A DNA stretch of 64,000 nucleotides from contig CACWNR010000002.1 of NCBI GenBank assembly GCA_902762355.1, positions 62,001-126,000 of the forward strand, given 5' to 3'. The position numbers and the translations under genes were made by a program. The number at the start of each line of letters is the position of its first letter. The stretch's first letter is position 1. The DNA comes from an uncultured Bacteroidales bacterium. GTDB taxonomy: Bacteria; Bacteroidota; Bacteroidia; Bacteroidales; Paludibacteraceae. Shown here piece by piece: positions 36,980 through 44,810 of the stretch. Under the pieces are notes generated by a model. That model worked only from the letters and a program-made list of their open reading frames with translations. It did no database searches and was not told the origin of the DNA.

Positions 36980-38991
36980 AACGGGTCAATATCTATGATT
37001 AGTTTCGTGTTTTTATTCGATGAAATCGACCAAACTTGGTCGATGGACTCGCGGAGTCTTCGTTTCGCTTCCGCGATATTGGCGGTGCTTTCTATGCGAA
37101 GCGTCAGTTCGCGAATCGTATAAGCCTGCACGCGCTCGACGGACGGGATGATCACGCCGGAGACACGGTGGGCGAAGATACGCGCGAGGTAGGTCTGCAG
37201 TTCGGTAGCCACCCGATGAACGCGCATGCTGTTATGGTCGCGCAGTTGCAAGCGAATCACCCGATAAAACGGGGGATAATTGAATAGTTTGCGTTCGGCT
37301 ATCTGATGGTCGTAGAGCGCTTTATAGTCATGCGCCTGCACCATGCCCAGCACTACGTTCTTCGGATCAAAAGTCTGAATCCACACCTCGCCCTTCGTTC
37401 CTTTTCTTCCTGCCCGACCTGCCACCTGCTCCAGCATCTGATAGGCGCGCTCGTAGGCGCGGAAATCGGGTTGGTTAAAGAGCGGATCGGCATTGAGTAC
37501 GGCTACCAGACGCACGTCATCGAAATGGAGACCTTTGGTCACCATCTGCGTGCCGACGAGGATATCGCACTCGTGGTTGGCGAACGCATTGATGATATCC
37601 TGATAGGACGAGCGGTTACGGGTGGTATCCAGATCCATACGCAGCACGCGAGCTTCCGGGAAGAGTGCCTGTATCTCATCTTCGATACGCTCGGTACCGA
37701 AACCGATGGCTTTCAGTTCGCCGCCGCATTGCGGACAAACGGCCGGTATAGGAGCATGGTACCCGCAGTAATGACAGCGCAACTCATGCTCGCGCATATG
37801 CAGCGTCATCGGCACATCGCATTGCACGCAGCGCGGCGGTTGACCGCAGTTGACACATTGGAGTTGCGGCGCATAACCGCGACGGTTCTGGAAGAGGATG
37901 ACCTGCTTATGATCGGCCAGACACTGACGGATACGCTCCACGAGCGGATCACTGAAATGACCGTACATCTCCTTGCGCAGGTACTGCTGCTGCAAGTCAA
38001 CGAGTCGAATCTCCGGCAACTCAACCCCGCCAAATCGTTCGGTGAGCGTCACCAGTCCATACACTCCTTTCTGCGCCAGATAGTACGATTCCAACGAAGG
38101 TGTAGCCGTTCCCAACAGCACTTTAGCCTGATGCTGCTGCGCCAGTACGATAGCGGCTGCACGCGCATGATAACGCGGGTTGGGTTCCGCCTGCTTATAA
38201 CTCGGTTCGTGCTCCTCATCTACGATGACAAGACCGATATTGGGGATCGGCAGGAAGACGGAACTTCGTGGTCCGAGAACGACGAAGTTATTGGTGATTT
38301 GTGATTTGTGATTGGTGATTTGTAGATATCGCTCCTCGCGCTCGGCATCAGTGAAGCGGCTGTGATAGACCAGTAGTTTATCACCGAAGATACGCTGGAG
38401 ACGACTCGTCAGTTGGGTCGTGAGGGCAATCTCCGGTACGAGATAAAGCACGTTCTTACCCGCCCTCAGTTGCTTGCCTATCAGATGAATATAGAGGTCG
38501 GTTTTCCCGCTGGAGGTGACACCGTGCAGGAGCACTATATCCTTGCCGGACGCCCAAAAAGTCTCGATGGAATCGACACTTTTCGCTTGCGCGGGCGACA
38601 GATCGTGCATCGGTTCGATAGGACCGGTATAAGGCGCTATATGCGCGCGACGACGTTTGGGTGGGTTCAGTAAGCGTTTATCCAGACCGCTCGGTAAGGC
38701 GGCGGACATCACTTCGCCGAGCGTACACATGTAATAGCCGCTCATCCACTGCCATAACGCCAATTGCTCGGGCGACACCACCGGCGCGGTCTCACTGACC
38801 TCGAGGATGGGTTTGATCTTCGATGCTAAAGCAGGGTCGATCGGTTCGGTATGCTCACGCAGCACGATACCGCGTATCTCTTTTTTCATCAGCGGTACCA
38901 CCACACGCGCACCCGCCTGCGGTATAGACAAACCATCCGGGACGCTATACGTATAACAATCCCGGATGGCTAATGGTAATATGACGTCAAT
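36976..38991 (-). CDS. priA: Primosomal replication-restart helicase PriA
   Basis: Superfamily 2 helicase that rebuilds replication forks after arrest. Motifs: GVTSSGKT (Walker A), DEEH (Walker B), [15 protein letters not shown], the zinc-cysteine cluster CVNC..CVQC..CHYC..CPQC, and QVAGRAGR. The frame is open upstream of the first usual start (TTG 38931), and those 20 codons read [19 protein letters not shown], a recognisable PriA N-terminus. The only plausible starts there are ATT 38991 or CTG 39000; ATT 38991 overlaps the tdk stop TGA and is used here (671 residues). The protein is shorter than most PriA. Residues about 223-233 ([11 protein letters not shown]) are an insert made by a short DNA repeat. 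The kinase gene follows with a 4-bp overlap. Confidence 0.93.
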   Translation of the reverse strand: MDVILPLAIRDCYTYSVPDGLSIPQAGARVVVPLMKKEIRGIVLREHTEPIDPALASKIKPILEVSETAPVVSPEQLALWQWMSGYYMCTLGEVMSAALPSGLDKRLLNPPKRRRAHIAPYTGPIEPMHDLSPAQAKSVDSIETFWASGKDIVLLHGVTSSGKTDLYIHLIGKQLRAGKNVLYLVPEIALTTQLTSRLQRIFGDKLLVYHSRFTDAEREERYLQITNHKSQITNNFVVLGPRSSVFLPIPNIGLVIVDEEHEPSYKQAEPNPRYHARAAAIVLAQQHQAKVLLGTATPSLESYYLAQKGVYGLVTLTERFGGVELPEIRLVDLQQQYLRKEMYGHFSDPLVERIRQCLADHKQVILFQNRRGYAPQLQCVNCGQPPRCVQCDVPMTLHMREHELRCHYCGYHAPIPAVCPQCGGELKAIGFGTERIEDEIQALFPEARVLRMDLDTTRNRSSYQDIINAFANHECDILVGTQMVTKGLHFDDVRLVAVLNADPLFNQPDFRAYERAYQMLEQVAGRAGRKGTKGEVWIQTFDPKNVVLGMVQAHDYKALYDHQIAERKLFNYPPFYRVIRLQLRDHNSMRVHRVATELQTYLARIFAHRVSGVIIPSVERVQAYTIRELTLRIESTANIAEAKRRLRESIDQVWSISSNKNTKLIIDIDPL
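38291..38325. repeat. Short GTGATTT repeat inside priA
   Basis: Four degenerate copies of a GTGATTT/GTGATTG unit lie in frame between ERYLQ and VVLGPRSS of PriA, where homologues have a short linker. Same class of small repeat as the intergenic ones at 27990-28025 and 42243-42274. Confidence 0.7.
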
Positions 38992-39577
38992 TGTTCTCAG
39001 CGGCTATCGCTTTGTTATAGCACTCGCGGCAGAGGGGTTCATAACTGTCCGTCTCACCGAGGAGCACACGTTTATCGGAAGCTACGAGACGATGGCTCAC
39101 GTAGGCCAGATCACCGCAGTTGACGCAGATGGCGTGGGTCTTATACACATCGTCCGCGATGGCCATCAGCGCCGGCATCGGACCGAAGGGCACGCCTCGG
39201 AAGTCCATATCCAGACCGGCACATATCACGCGGATACCGCGATCGGCCAACTGCTTGCATACATCGACGATACCCATGTCGAAGAACTGCGCCTCGTCGA
39301 TACCTACTACATCGATGTCATCCACCATGAGGAGGATATTCTGACTGCTATCCACCGGCGTGGACTGAATGACATTACGGTCGTGACTCACAACGTCCTC
39401 CTCGCTGTAGCGCACATCGATGGCTGGCTTGTAGATCTCCACACGCAACTTGGCGAACTTAGCGCGTTTCATACGGCGAATGAGTTCCTCGGTCTTACCG
39501 CTGAACATCGATCCGCATACTACTTCAATCGAACCCTTTCTCAAACTCGGGCCTTTGGTGTCTCTTTCCGAAAACAT
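38987..39577 (-). CDS. tdk: Thymidine kinase
   Basis: 196 residues, type II thymidine kinase. Phosphorylates thymidine in pyrimidine salvage. P-loop [11 protein letters not shown] at about residues 22-32, Walker B-like [10 protein letters not shown], the lasso-loop segment with a zinc site CVNC...CREC, and [15 protein letters not shown]. The start MFSERDTKG is preceded by a consensus promoter (39600-39630), leaving a leader of about 17 nt. It is the first gene of the tdk-priA-kinase-add set; its stop TGA overlaps the presumed ATT start of priA. Confidence 0.95.
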   Translation of the reverse strand: MFSERDTKGPSLRKGSIEVVCGSMFSGKTEELIRRMKRAKFAKLRVEIYKPAIDVRYSEEDVVSHDRNVIQSTPVDSSQNILLMVDDIDVVGIDEAQFFDMGIVDVCKQLADRGIRVICAGLDMDFRGVPFGPMPALMAIADDVYKTHAICVNCGDLAYVSHRLVASDKRVLLGETDSYEPLCRECYNKAIAAENN

Positions 39578-39599
39578 AGTATCATTTATTTTGCGAGCG

Positions 39600-39630
39600 C
39601 AAAATTACAACAAAAAAATGACATACGCAA
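39600..39630 (-). promoter_or_regulatory. Promoter for tdk-priA-kinase-add
   Basis: Minus-strand TTG (39628-39630), 20 nt, TAATTTTG (39600-39607). The spacer is nearly the same as those at 42201-42220 and 42525-42544. Confidence 0.78.
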
Positions 39631-39645
39631 GTTTTTGTGTATTTT

Positions 39646-40557
39646 TTATAGAACAAGATTCATCTTGTCCGGTTGGTTGGCGATGAAAGCCAGGATGTTA
39701 TCGCATACATTCTCGCACATCGCGATGCGCCCTTCCATTGTTCCGGTACCCGTATGCGGGGAGAGCACGACGTTCGGAAGAGTCAATAAAGCCTCGCTGA
39801 TCTTGGGTTCGAACTCATACACATCCAATGCTGCACCGGCGATGATACCGCTTCGGAGTGCCTCCACTAAAGCTGCTTCGTCCACATGCGCTCCGCGCGC
39901 GGTGTTGATCAGGTACGCTGTCCGCTTCATCATGCCCAACTCCGGCTTACCGATGATATGATGCACCTGAGGCGTATAGGGCAAGTTCAGACTGAGGAAA
40001 TCGCTGTCCTGCAAGAGTGTCTGAAAATCCACGTACTTGGCATCGTACAAAGCTTCTATATCCGCGGATAGTTGATGACGATTACAATACAGGATCTTCA
40101 TTCCTGAAGCCTTTGCACGTCTTGCCAGCGCCTGACCGATGCGACCCATACCTAAGATGCCGAGCGTCTTGCCGTACAGCGAGTGGCTGAGGTTGTTCAT
40201 CACTGCCATCGGTTGACAGGTGCCTTGACGGATAGCGCGGTCAAACTCCGAGACCCGTCGCGCGACGTCTATCATCAATGCAAACGCCAACTCCGCCGTC
40301 GGTTCGATCACCGGTTGGGGGGTGTTCGTCACGCGGATACCCCGCTCGCGGCATGCCTCCAGATCGATATTATTGAACCCCGCACCTAAATTAGTGATGA
40401 GACGCAGATGAGGCATCGACGCTATCATCTCGCGCGACACCGGTTTGTCGAACGTGCTCACCAACACTTCCGCTTCTTCGAGCGGAGCGTACAGTGTGTT
40501 TCCCGCCAGCCGCCTAAAACCCTCCTGCGGCAATTGAGTAACCAAAGCAATCTTCAT
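39646..40557 (-). CDS. D-2-hydroxyacid dehydrogenase (glyoxylate/hydroxypyruvate reductase-like)
   Basis: 303 residues. NAD(P)-dependent interconversion of a 2-oxoacid and a D-2-hydroxyacid. The nucleotide-binding motif GILGMGRIGQALARR is at about residues 133-147; catalytic residues are R in NTARGAHVDE, E in YEFEP and H in LSPHTGTGT. The substrate (glyoxylate, hydroxypyruvate, lactate) cannot be fixed from motifs. ATG 40557 lies 15 bp after the stop of the ATPase gene 40573-41712, so the two are probably co-transcribed from the promoter at 41806-41836, though no functional link is obvious. There is no clear terminator before the tdk promoter region. Confidence 0.9.
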   Translation of the reverse strand: MKIALVTQLPQEGFRRLAGNTLYAPLEEAEVLVSTFDKPVSREMIASMPHLRLITNLGAGFNNIDLEACRERGIRVTNTPQPVIEPTAELAFALMIDVARRVSEFDRAIRQGTCQPMAVMNNLSHSLYGKTLGILGMGRIGQALARRAKASGMKILYCNRHQLSADIEALYDAKYVDFQTLLQDSDFLSLNLPYTPQVHHIIGKPELGMMKRTAYLINTARGAHVDEAALVEALRSGIIAGAALDVYEFEPKISEALLTLPNVVLSPHTGTGTMEGRIAMCENVCDNILAFIANQPDKMNLVL

Positions 40558-40572
40558 AAATCGAATTAGAGT

Positions 40573-41712
40573 TTAAAATAATTCGCCACTCCAAAGCATT
40601 TTGAGGAAATCAAAAAGATAAATCACTTCGATGTTACCTACGCGACGCGTGATCGGATCGCGGGACACGACGATACAACGACTACTCGGAAACTCTTCAC
40701 CATACTCTTTAAAATTACTCATATGCTTGCTTTGCACCTCTTCGGTTGATTTGATCTCGATACCGATTTCAGCATCTCCAATAACGGCATCTACTTCTTT
40801 TCCATTATAGGTATGCCAATAACTCAGTTTTTTGCGGTTATGCGAATAACCTATATACGCTATCAGTTCTTGTATCACGAAGTGCTCAAAGCAATGTCCG
40901 TATTCCGATGTACCGGGAGCCAAAGATGTACGGTTTAGCAGATGGTTATAGACTCCCACGTCGAAGTAATAGAACTTCGGTGCTTGTACCACCTTGCGTT
41001 TTACGACCTTCGTATAGGCAGGAATAGTGTAGCCGATTAATGTATCTGCTAAAATAGAAAAGTATTCCTTCACTGTCTTGGCTGAGACTTGACAATCATT
41101 GGCGATTTTTTCGTAGTTCACGATGTCTCCGTCGCAGGTGGCCGCCACTTCCATAAATCGCTCGAAAGCGTCTAAATTGCGCACCAGCGACTCCTCTTTG
41201 ATCTCTTCGCGCAGATAGACGTCAATATATCCGTCCAAAAGTCGTTCCGGCTTCTTTGCCAAATAATGAGGCGGCAATAGACCATACAACAAGGCCTTGT
41301 CCAAATCCAAGTCCGCTATCTCGGCACTGACAAAAGGATAGAAATAACATGGAAGAGCTCTCCCACCTAAGGTATTATGCCCCTTTCGTTTGAGCTTGCG
41401 TGCACTACTTCCGCATAACACAAACCGCAATCCTTTCTTCTGGATAAGACGATGTACCTCATTCAATAACTCCGGCACGAAGGGAATCTCATCTATCACC
41501 ACAATACTGCCTTCCGGCTTATCTTGCAGCATCTCATACAGCAATTCAGGCTTCGCGCTAAAACGACGTCGCAACTTGGCATCCAACAAGTCGATATACA
41601 CGGCATCAGGAAACTGCGCCTCAAGGAACGTACTTTTGCCTGTCTGACGCGCACCGAACAGGAATACACTTCCATCTAACTCGTTGTTTAACTGACAAAT
41701 ACGATTAATCAT
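40573..41712 (-). CDS. AAA-type ATPase with DUF4143 domain
   Basis: 379 residues from ATG 41712; a TTG 27 bp upstream lies in a repeat and is less likely. The P-loop GARQTGKST is at about residues 20-28, Walker B SIVVIDEIPFV near 75, and sensor-type FVLCGSSARK. The C-terminal half (FMEVAATCDGDIVNYEKIA, VKEYFSILADTLIGY, WHTYNGKEVDAVI, IGIEIKST) is DUF4143, which pairs a winged-helix-like part with a PD-(D/E)xK-like nuclease fold; the E..D..E.K pattern is visible (FEHFVIQEL, KEVDAVI, IGIEIKS). The role of this common family is unsettled. The leader (41713-41805) carries a tandem 32-nt repeat that may be regulatory. A second family member is at 52325-53509. Confidence 0.85.
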   Translation of the reverse strand: MINRICQLNNELDGSVFLFGARQTGKSTFLEAQFPDAVYIDLLDAKLRRRFSAKPELLYEMLQDKPEGSIVVIDEIPFVPELLNEVHRLIQKKGLRFVLCGSSARKLKRKGHNTLGGRALPCYFYPFVSAEIADLDLDKALLYGLLPPHYLAKKPERLLDGYIDVYLREEIKEESLVRNLDAFERFMEVAATCDGDIVNYEKIANDCQVSAKTVKEYFSILADTLIGYTIPAYTKVVKRKVVQAPKFYYFDVGVYNHLLNRTSLAPGTSEYGHCFEHFVIQELIAYIGYSHNRKKLSYWHTYNGKEVDAVIGDAEIGIEIKSTEEVQSKHMSNFKEYGEEFPSSRCIVVSRDPITRRVGNIEVIYLFDFLKMLWSGELF

Positions 41713-41727
41713 ATTATATGTTTTGCA

Positions 41728-41791
41728 ATAAAAATCCAAAGTTCTACTCCTGATATTTCATAAAAATCCGAAGTACTACTTCCGATATTTC
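41728..41791. repeat. Tandem 32-nt repeat in the ATPase leader
   Basis: Two copies (41728-41759 and 41760-41791) differing at a few bases, plus a partial third towards 41803. Each holds an interrupted palindrome GAAGT/ACTTC (minus strand). It lies between promoter and start codon, so an operator or RNA-level switch is possible. Confidence 0.75.
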
Positions 41792-41805
41792 TTTAAAATC
41801 CGCTG

Positions 41806-41836
41806 CAAAGATACTACAAAAATTGCATATATGCAA
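41806..41836 (-). promoter_or_regulatory. Promoter for the ATPase/dehydrogenase pair
   Basis: Minus-strand TTG (41834-41836), 20 nt, TATCTTTG (41806-41813). Confidence 0.75.
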
Positions 41837-41859
41837 GTTTTTGTGTATTTTTTTGACGG

Positions 41860-42200
41860 GCGAAATATAATTTCGCGATTGTTAAAGAGCCTAAGGCCAT
41901 TCGGATAGGTGTGTTCGTGTATGCAACTCTTCAGGGACAACTCACCCCCTGTTCGACGACTCTCGCGTTCCCCATCCGCTCGAGACGGTCCCTAAAGAGT
42001 TCATACACTCACAGGGGAAGAAGGGAACATACCTATACGTCGGGGACGAGGCTCTTTAATAATCACACAGCTGAGTGTAACGAAGCGGACGGCAAAAAAT
42101 GCACCCCTTGCATATATCCCGCAGGATGCGAACGTATTTTCGGGGGAATTGGTGAGCGAGGAGAGAAACGACGAGCGAACCAAGGCGGCGTCCGAAGGTA
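41860..42200 (-). other. Composite hairpin element, copy 2 (possible structured RNA or mobile element)
   Basis: Minus-strand counterpart of 29769-30043, filling most of the 41713-42340 gap. It begins with a promoter-like TTG (42221-42223), 20 nt, TACCTTCG (42193-42200), then CGGACGCCGCC and the core ATTCCCCCGAAA-A-TACGTTCGC. It continues to a long hairpin with outer stem 42049-42064 / 41877-41892 (15 of 16 paired) and inner stems ATAGGTATGTTC/GAACACACCTAT and GTGTATGAACTC/GAGTTGCATACAC. A second perfect 7-bp hairpin (41860-41876) adjoins the outer stem exactly as in copy 1. Stem sequences differ from copy 1 but pairing is kept. No long frame. Confidence 0.6.
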
Positions 42201-42242
42201 CAACAAAAAAATGACATACACAAGAAATTTCGCTGAATTTTC

Positions 42243-42274
42243 GATTAGAGATTAGGGATTAGGGAATTAGGGAT
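42243..42274. repeat. Short GATTAGG tandem repeat
   Basis: Four to five degenerate copies of a 7-nt GATTAGG unit just beyond the terminator of the 47-aa gene. Confidence 0.6.
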
Positions 42275-42300
42275 ACAAAAAAGCGCCCCGAAGGACGCTT
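42275..42300 (-). terminator. Terminator of the 47-aa gene
   Basis: Stem AAGCG/CGCTT plus CC/GG past one mismatch, loop CGAA, then a minus-strand T run. Confidence 0.7.
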
Positions 42301-42340
42301 CATTTGATTTTCTGAGGTTCTGGACTACCAACAACTTCTT

Positions 42341-42484
42341 TCATAGGAACATAGCGCGAATGCGCGGTTCAAGGAAAGCGATTGCTTCATCGGCAGTATA
42401 GTACTTTTTCTGCACATTTCCGGTACCTATTGCATCAGTTGTAATAGGTGCTTCTTGGGGTTGATTTTTAACGTCTGTTTGCAT
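42341..42484 (-). CDS. Small protein, 47 aa, function unknown
   Basis: ATG 42484 to TGA 42341. The product is polar at the N-terminus (MQTDVKNQPQEAP) and ends in a predicted helix (YYTADEAIAFLEPRIRAMF). It is supported as a gene by a full consensus promoter 33 bp upstream (42517-42547) and a terminator 40 bp downstream. The stop overlaps an ATG (ATGA) that opens a 14-codon frame (MKEVVGSPEPQKIK), which could be a coupled mini-peptide or the remains of a longer C-terminus. No family recognised. First gene at the left end of the small-gene island. Confidence 0.65.
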   Translation of the reverse strand: MQTDVKNQPQEAPITTDAIGTGNVQKKYYTADEAIAFLEPRIRAMFL

Positions 42485-42516
42485 AGTCGTTCTTGTTTTC
42501 TAAACCTTTGCGGCTG

Positions 42517-42547
42517 CAAAGGTACAACAAAAAAATGACATACACAA
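42517..42547 (-). promoter_or_regulatory. Promoter for the 47-aa gene
   Basis: Minus-strand TTG (42545-42547), 20 nt, TACCTTTG (42517-42524). The surrounding 28 bp (42521-42548) are identical to 42197-42224. Confidence 0.75.
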
Positions 42548-42626
42548 GAGTGTATGCCACTTTTTGAAATTTTTAGCCGTTGTGCGCGGTGTCGTACGCG
42601 TCGCCGCAAACCTTCCTCGCGGGCAA

Positions 42627-42713
42627 ACCCCTCGTACATGTACCTAAACTACGTTCAGGTAGGAAGTACTCGGGGCAGCTCCGCTCTCCCCAAAAATCAA
42701 CAGATTTCTGGGG
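42627..42713 (-). other. Two hairpins after the 126-aa gene
   Basis: First (42688-42698 with 42703-42713), 10 of 11 paired, beginning 12 bp past the stop and a possible terminator without a T run; then a nested inverted repeat (42627-42677) with apical stem ACCT.AAC/GTT.AGGT. No gene seen in 42549-42724. Confidence 0.55.
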
Positions 42714-42724
42714 ACCCCGGTATG

Positions 42725-43105
42725 TTAACTGTGTTGCTGATCATACTCAGCACCACAAACATACCATAAATAGGCCTTCATGGTCTTTTTGCCACCGGCG
42801 GTGTCCTTCTGTGCGAGGAAGGCTGCGCGGTCGGCTGCGATCTTCGAGAGGTCTTTGACACGCTCGTTGACAGCTGCCTGTACCTCGGAGAAGCGCGTAC
42901 GCGCTGCGAGTTCCCTCGAGGTGACAGCGGTTGAGCGTTTTACCTTTTTGCGGAGGTACAAGCGGTTACAGTTGGGGTTCTCGGTAGCCGCTACGCGGTG
43001 GGTTCCGAGGAGCATTTTGTTACAACTGTGTTGGGGATTCGATCCCGGTTTGCTGAGTGCGCCGGATACGGTGTCGATACCGGCACTCCATTCTACTTTT
43101 GCCAT
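42725..43105 (-). CDS. Small basic protein of the island, 126 aa, function unknown
   Basis: Begins MAKVEWSAGIDTVSGAL, an N-terminal pattern it shares with the proteins at 44238-44525 (MGKVFFDPGIDSVRGIL), 44639-44803 and 43528-43845. The middle is basic (LYLRKKVKRST) and the C-terminal half helical (FSEVQAAVNERVKDLSKIA, then RAAFLAQKD and AYLWYVCGAEY), matching in spacing the C-terminal part of the 43528-43845 protein (LADPSERATLEAAFKAQ...AYTVAQKY). I remember proteins of this kind from Bacteroidota genomes but no assigned function. No promoter of the strict consensus; two TATTTTTG boxes lie at 43129-43136 and 43149-43156. Confidence 0.75.
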   Translation of the reverse strand: MAKVEWSAGIDTVSGALSKPGSNPQHSCNKMLLGTHRVAATENPNCNRLYLRKKVKRSTAVTSRELAARTRFSEVQAAVNERVKDLSKIAADRAAFLAQKDTAGGKKTMKAYLWYVCGAEYDQQHS

Positions 43106-43250
43106 AATGTTAAGGTTTTTAAGTTAAACAAAAATAATAAAAATAATTCAAAAATAACGAAAATAAACATAGATAAACCCCTTCGGCGGCATTACGCCTA
43201 TACAGCGTCTGCAATGTATCCCCAATGACTACCCTTACAAATAAATTTGA

Positions 43251-43300
43251 CGGTAGCCCTTGCGGCTACACCGCACCTCCAAAGGAGGTAACTGCCGCCA
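43251..43300 (-). other. Tandem hairpins between the 65-aa and 126-aa genes
   Basis: Perfect stems GTAGCC/GGCTAC (43253-43269) and ACCTCC/GGAGGT (43275-43289), enclosed by CGG/CCG. Possible terminator or processing site; nothing else is seen in 43106-43324 apart from weak promoter boxes. Confidence 0.5.
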
Positions 43301-43324
43301 AAGGTGATAAACCTAAATAAATTT

Positions 43325-43522
43325 TCATTTCTTTGACGCATCGTAGGTCTCGATGGTTTTGGTGACGATGGTGCAGGTAGTGTCTCCTTTTTGGAAATAC
43401 TGGCTCTGCGTTGTAATCGACCGCGTGACGTTACAACTCGTCAGTCCGAACGCGGTGCCCAATGCCGTCAGCGCTGCGATCAGCACGCTAATAATGATCT
43501 TGATAATCTGTTGCCTGGTCAT
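43325..43522 (-). CDS. Small membrane/lipoprotein-like peptide, 65 aa (smalltalk-like N-terminus)
   Basis: MTRQQIIKIIISVLIAALTA is one hydrophobic helix leading to GLTSC at residues 26-30, a lipobox-like motif with Cys 30. The N-terminal half resembles the short Bacteroidota peptides annotated as smalltalk protein, but this one adds a polar 35-residue tail (QYFQKGDTTCTIVTKTIETYDASKK) that would lie outside the inner membrane. It begins 5 bp after the 105-aa gene, so it shares that gene's promoter (43983-44013). Smalltalk genes are, as I recall, usually close to an amidase gene; none is present here. Function unknown. Confidence 0.72.
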   Translation of the reverse strand: MTRQQIIKIIISVLIAALTALGTAFGLTSCNVTRSITTQSQYFQKGDTTCTIVTKTIETYDASKK

Positions 43523-43527
43523 AGCGC

Positions 43528-43845
43528 TTAGTTGAACGTAGGTTTGACATACTTTTGCGCTACCGTGTACGCGAACAGACTCGTGTACTTACTCTGCGCT
43601 TTGAAAGCCGCTTCGAGCGTTGCGCGCTCCGACGGATCGGCAAGTGCCGTCTTGGCTGCTTGCGCTGCGGTCTTGAGGGCGTTCTGGCAAGTAACGTTCT
43701 TGCTTCCGTTCGCTTTGCTGGGGTTCAGCAGATCGACACCCAATTGCTCTTTGCCGCACTGGCAGCGCTTGAAATACAGCGTCTCGGAGCGATTGAATTT
43801 GCCCATCACGCGGGCAAACATACCATGTAATGTGATTTTTGCCAT
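43528..43845 (-). CDS. Small basic protein of the island, 105 aa, function unknown
   Basis: Begins MAKITLHGMFARVMGKFNRS, a relaxed version of the island's common N-terminus. A CQCGKEQ segment at about residues 28-34 and a later Cys could bind metal, which is only a guess. The C-terminal half (TCQNALKTAAQAAKTALADPSERATLEAAF then KYTSLFAYTVAQKYV) is helical and parallels the 126-aa protein. Promoter at 43983-44013; the 130-nt leader contains a long inverted repeat (43890-43978). The 65-aa lipoprotein-like gene follows after 5 bp, so they form a pair. Confidence 0.75.
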   Translation of the reverse strand: MAKITLHGMFARVMGKFNRSETLYFKRCQCGKEQLGVDLLNPSKANGSKNVTCQNALKTAAQAAKTALADPSERATLEAAFKAQSKYTSLFAYTVAQKYVKPTFN

Positions 43846-43889
43846 CTTGCTAAGGTTGGTTTAATGGTTTATAGTGATTTAAGCCGGCT

Positions 43890-43978
43890 GTCTTTCGGTT
43901 TATCCCTTTATGACCCGCCGAGACTGAGGATAGGCGATAGACGCCCCGATGAGTCATTATCCTATCTGACCGAAAGAC
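43890..43978 (-). other. Long inverted repeat in the leader of the 105-aa gene
   Basis: Outer 10-bp perfect stem (43890-43899 with 43969-43978) and inner GATAGG/CCTATC (43929-43934 with 43961-43966). Starts within a few bases of the predicted transcript start, so the RNA would fold as one hairpin before the coding region. Confidence 0.6.
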
Positions 43979-43982
43979 GATG

Positions 43983-44013
43983 CAAAAGTACTACCTTTTT
44001 ATCAGATGCGCAA
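43983..44013 (-). promoter_or_regulatory. Promoter for the 105-aa / 65-aa gene pair
   Basis: Minus-strand TTG (44011-44013), 20 nt, TACTTTTG (43983-43990). Confidence 0.75.
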
Positions 44014-44041
44014 ATTTCCGCCTCTGCACCATTCAAAAAAC

Positions 44042-44260
44042 TTAATAATCTCGGAGCAAGTCATATCCCACGTAGTCGGAGAACGATTTGGCATCGTCTA
44101 TCGACAGCCATCCCTTGGCTCCAGTGTACCAGGATTTATGCGCATACTCGCGCCATGCACCAAGCAGTTCACCGAACGCAGAGTCCGGATCGTCGTAGTG
44201 CTCAATAGCCTGCAGGCGGTCACACAAGGTCGTTAGTTCAATCTTGTTGTTCTGTTTCAT
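44042..44260 (-). CDS. Small protein of the island, 72 aa, function unknown
   Basis: MKQNNKIELTTLCDRLQAIEH..., acidic and rich in Trp/Tyr (WREYAHKSWYTGAKGWLS, then YVGYDLLRDY). No signal peptide or membrane segment. Its start overlaps the last 23 bp of the 95-aa gene, implying coupled translation. No recognisable family or motif; supported by the overlap and by the length of the open frame in a compact leftward array. Confidence 0.62.
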   Translation of the reverse strand: MKQNNKIELTTLCDRLQAIEHYDDPDSAFGELLGAWREYAHKSWYTGAKGWLSIDDAKSFSDYVGYDLLRDY

Positions 44261-44525
44261 TGTCTAAAAACTCTATTTGCAATTGTCCTTTCATCGTGCG
44301 AGCGATAAACTCCCGATGGCGCTCCTTGCCGAACACTACACCGAAGGCTACGCGGTTGGCGGCTTCGGCAGGTGTCGCTTGATGATTAGAGCGATCCGGA
44401 CGAGCCTGAACGATATGCATGATTTCACCTCCGCGCCCCGGGTAGCGCCGGATGTAAAACGGATCGGTGCCAATCAGGATACCTCGTACGGAGTCAATAC
44501 CCGGATCAAAAAATACTTTTCCCAT
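44238..44525 (-). CDS. Small basic protein of the island, 95 aa, function unknown
   Basis: MGKVFFDPGIDSVRGILIG closely follows the N-terminus of the 126-aa protein (MAKVEWSAGIDTVSGALSK). The middle is basic (FYIRRYPGRGGEIMHIVQARPDRSNHQ), and the C-terminal part (AEAANRVAFGVVFGKERHREFIARTMKGQ) is probably helical. The downstream 72-aa gene overlaps by 23 bp. A long hairpin (44551-44635) lies just upstream, with no strict promoter. Function unknown. Confidence 0.7.
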   Translation of the reverse strand: MGKVFFDPGIDSVRGILIGTDPFYIRRYPGRGGEIMHIVQARPDRSNHQATPAEAANRVAFGVVFGKERHREFIARTMKGQLQIEFLDNETEQQD

Positions 44526-44550
44526 GTGGTGTTTGGATGTTGAGGATTCT

Positions 44551-44635
44551 GTTCTCAGAACATGATCCCGTGATGCTCGCGTCCTAATCTGGTCGAACCA
44601 AGCACATGACCATCACGCGACCATCACCTGAGAAC
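44551..44635 (-). other. Long inverted repeat upstream of the 95-aa gene
   Basis: Outer stem GTTCTCAG/CTGAGAAC (44551-44558 with 44628-44635) and a second stem of 11 of 12 pairs (44570-44581 with 44616-44627). It separates the 54-aa and 95-aa genes. Confidence 0.6.
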
Positions 44636-44638
44636 GAC

Positions 44639-44803
44639 TTAACCGCGACGAGGGATCGTCCTCTTCGGGGTGGTCGTGCGTTTGTAAATCGTGCCGCGTT
44701 TGGTAGCAACAATTGACTCGACGCGCCCGTCGGGCAGACGCCTGCGGCTTACTACCCCTGACATAGATTCAAACAGGGGATTTAAAGTAAAATGCAAAGC
44801 CAT
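44639..44803 (-). CDS. Small very basic protein of the island, 54 aa, function unknown
   Basis: Read from ATG 44803 as MALHFTLNPLFESMSGVVSRR, which aligns with the shared N-terminal pattern of the other island proteins (hydrophobic/aromatic, then SMSG or TVSG or SVRG); an ATG at 44830 is in frame but would add nine unrelated residues. The rest is highly basic (RRRLPDGRVES, KRGTIYKRTTTPKRTIPRRG), suggesting nucleic-acid binding, which is only inferred. It starts 7 bp after the 108-aa gene and is probably co-transcribed. Confidence 0.62.
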   Translation of the reverse strand: MALHFTLNPLFESMSGVVSRRRLPDGRVESIVATKRGTIYKRTTTPKRTIPRRG

Positions 44804-44810
44804 AATGAAT

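Noticed and set aside
36975-38304. Plus-strand frames opposite priA and the kinase gene
   Set aside because: They lie fully within genes with strong motif support and show no family signature.
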